NCBI GenBank assembly: GCA_020051695.1
Contig: JAGVQM010000028.1
Span: 1 to 35,822, forward strand
Reading direction: 5' to 3'
DNA from: Candidatus Zixiibacteriota bacterium
GTDB lineage: Bacteria > Zixibacteria > MSB-5A5 > WJJR01 > JAJRUJ01
DNA length: 35,822 nucleotides
In this document: positions 34,705-35,822 of the stretch, piece after piece
Position numbering within the stretch: position 1 is the stretch's first letter
Layout: the number at the start of each line of letters is the position of its first letter
Notes under the pieces: model-generated
What the model saw: the letters and a program-made list of their open reading frames with translations, nothing else
What the model was told of the DNA's origin: nothing
Database searches by the model: none
Made by a program: the position numbers and the translations under genes

Positions 34705-35724
34705 TTAGTTCACCAATTCCGCTGGTGTGGCAATCCATCTACCCCTGTCCTGATGGATTACAAGAGTACTGCCGAATTCAGGCAAAGTTATTTTGAATGA
34801 TCCCTTTTTCTCAAGAAGGTCACGGACCTCATTTCGTCTCTGGTAAAGATGTTTAATGAACTCTTTGAACAAATTGAATAACATGTCCCACGTCTCATAT
34901 TTCATAACAAAGCCTTCTTTTTCTCCCCCAATATTCGGTGCATTTGAAATCATTCCATGTTCAATTAAAAAATCACTGTGAACGAAATGATTCCGTACAA
35001 CATTATAATATAAAGCGTCAAGCACTTTGCCGACCGCAAAACCCGCGGAACATGCCTCTCGAATAATCGATGTCCATGTGTTGCCTGTCTTTTGGTTTGA
35101 ATCGAGTATAAGCCTTGGGTTATATTTCTTCCCCTTCGCAATTTTGATTAATGACCAGATCAATCTCTGTATCTCTACACATTCCCACAATTGGCTATAG
35201 GCCAAGATTTGGTTCCATCTCAGAAAGGTCGCGGTGCTTTCATCGTGTACTTTTGGATCTTGATCGACAAAGCCAAGAAACTGATTGAATTGATTGATTA
35301 TCCAAAATCTTGTATGATCATTGGTTATATGGGCTTTCCCCATCATATATTCGCGGCTGACATCAATGACGGCTAAGTATACGCGCTCTTGTGATTTCTT
35401 GATTGCTCTTTCGAATAACTCAGCCACTGCCTGTTTTACGTCCGGGCTGGAAACGAATGCGTTTTGAAAATCCTCATCAGTTATTACTTTGTGTTTGGGG
35501 ATTTCAATTGGTATCTCGGCGAGCGAGATTAGGAATTTATTATGTTCTTCTTGATCTTGTATGTAACACCTCTCGCAGTCCGCAGCCCTTCTGAACCTAA
35601 TCATATTGCTGATATCTCCACGTATATAAGCAGAACGAGCTAATGCTTCATATGCATATGAGAGAGAAATGCCGCGCAATCCGTTATCGAGGCAATATTC
35701 AACAGCTTTTTAAGCATATTCAGA
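34705..35724 (-). pseudogene. 5'-truncated AT-rich gene of unknown function, interrupted by an IS element
   Basis: The open part (34705-35709) encodes about 335 residues with no ATG start. The first residues after an in-frame TAA (35710-35712) read KAVEYCLDNGLRG, then SYAYEALARSAYIRGD. This resembles, from memory, a helical repeat segment that normally continues upstream. On the other side of the stop the frame continues as SEYA and then meets the IS end. The loss therefore combines an insertion with one nonsense codon. The C-terminal part has VVRNHFVHSDF, an Rx4H arrangement typical of HEPN domains, within a helical region. An internal TTG at 35679 could still start a shorter product. Composition is AT-rich, unlike the core genome. 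Function unknown. Confidence 0.6.
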
Positions 35725-35822
35725 GAGTGTGTCCGGAATTTTGTGTAAGCGACCGGTTCACGTTGGTTCGAACCTTCCCTCGAACATAATGCTGAAATGA
35801 TTCAAGGCCGCAACCCAATCTT
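35725..35822 (-). mobile_element. End of an IS256 (Mutator)-family insertion sequence, partial
   Basis: On the minus strand the window begins inside a transposase gene: the last 20 codons (35820 to the TGA at 35758-35760) read DWVAALNHFSIMFEGRFEPT. This matches the conserved C-terminus of Mutator-type transposases (W..ALN.F.I.FE.R). Beyond the stop lies TTACACAAAATTCCGGACAC (35729-35748), like an IS256-family terminal inverted repeat. The exact outer edge is uncertain by a few bases (35722-35731). The other end and the target duplication lie beyond the window. The element interrupts the AT-rich gene described next to it. Confidence 0.72.

Overview
The window looks like a chromosomal segment of an uncultivated, double-membraned bacterium of the FCB superphylum. 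Candidate phylum Zixibacteria is my best guess. The reasons are two PorV/PorQ-type outer-membrane genes, a secreted Asp-box propeller protein with a FlgD/type IX-like C-terminal domain, a secreted M28 peptidase carrying thrombospondin type 3 repeats and a dockerin-like tail, and LPS-export permeases. This placement is inference from gene content; no rRNA is present. Most of the window is GC-rich by eye and densely coded.

Layout. (1) 31-7417, minus strand: a multidomain secreted M28 peptidase; then a block transcribed as outer-membrane beta-barrel protein, gap, pgk, tpiA, secG and tRNA-Leu(GAG), closed by an intrinsic terminator. (2) 7418-7848 is non-coding, with a candidate extended -10 promoter for the barrel gene and an unexplained plus-strand intrinsic terminator. 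(3) 7849-12722, plus strand: sugar nucleotidyltransferase, metK, ahcY, then a PglC-type phosphoglycosyl transferase overlapping a PglD-type acyltransferase. (4) 12738-15317, minus strand: a single 859-residue gene that fuses the two LPS-export permeases LptF and LptG. (5) 15455-21207, plus strand: YhaM-like HD/OB exoribonuclease, mreB, RNase R and a sigma-54-type AAA+ regulator whose GAFTGA loop reads GAFTHA. (6) 21257-22918: an AT-rich membrane-anchored TPR protein that looks acquired. (7) 22974-30275, plus strand: Ppx/GppA phosphatase; an Asp-box propeller protein with a sorting-like tail followed by two PorV-like genes; M32 carboxypeptidase. (8) 30422-32379, minus strand: mntP and rocD. (9) 32514-34447, plus strand: a 39-residue zinc-ribbon gene, a DUF72 gene and a D,D-carboxypeptidase. 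(10) 34448-34704: a cluster of palindromes. (11) 34705-35822, minus strand, AT-rich: a gene cut at its 5' end by an IS256-family insertion whose transposase C-terminus and inverted repeat run off the window.

How the parts fit. The gap-pgk-tpiA-secG-tRNA block is lower glycolysis plus a Sec translocon subunit. metK and ahcY make and recycle S-adenosylmethionine. The nucleotidyltransferase, PglC-like and PglD-like proteins point to a surface glycan, which fits with LptFG for LPS export. YhaM and RNase R are both RNA 3' exonucleases flanking mreB. The propeller/PorV/PorV trio is the best candidate for an incompletely described unit: a secreted cargo encoded with its own outer-membrane partners. 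No rRNA, CRISPR array, prophage or complete mobile element was seen.
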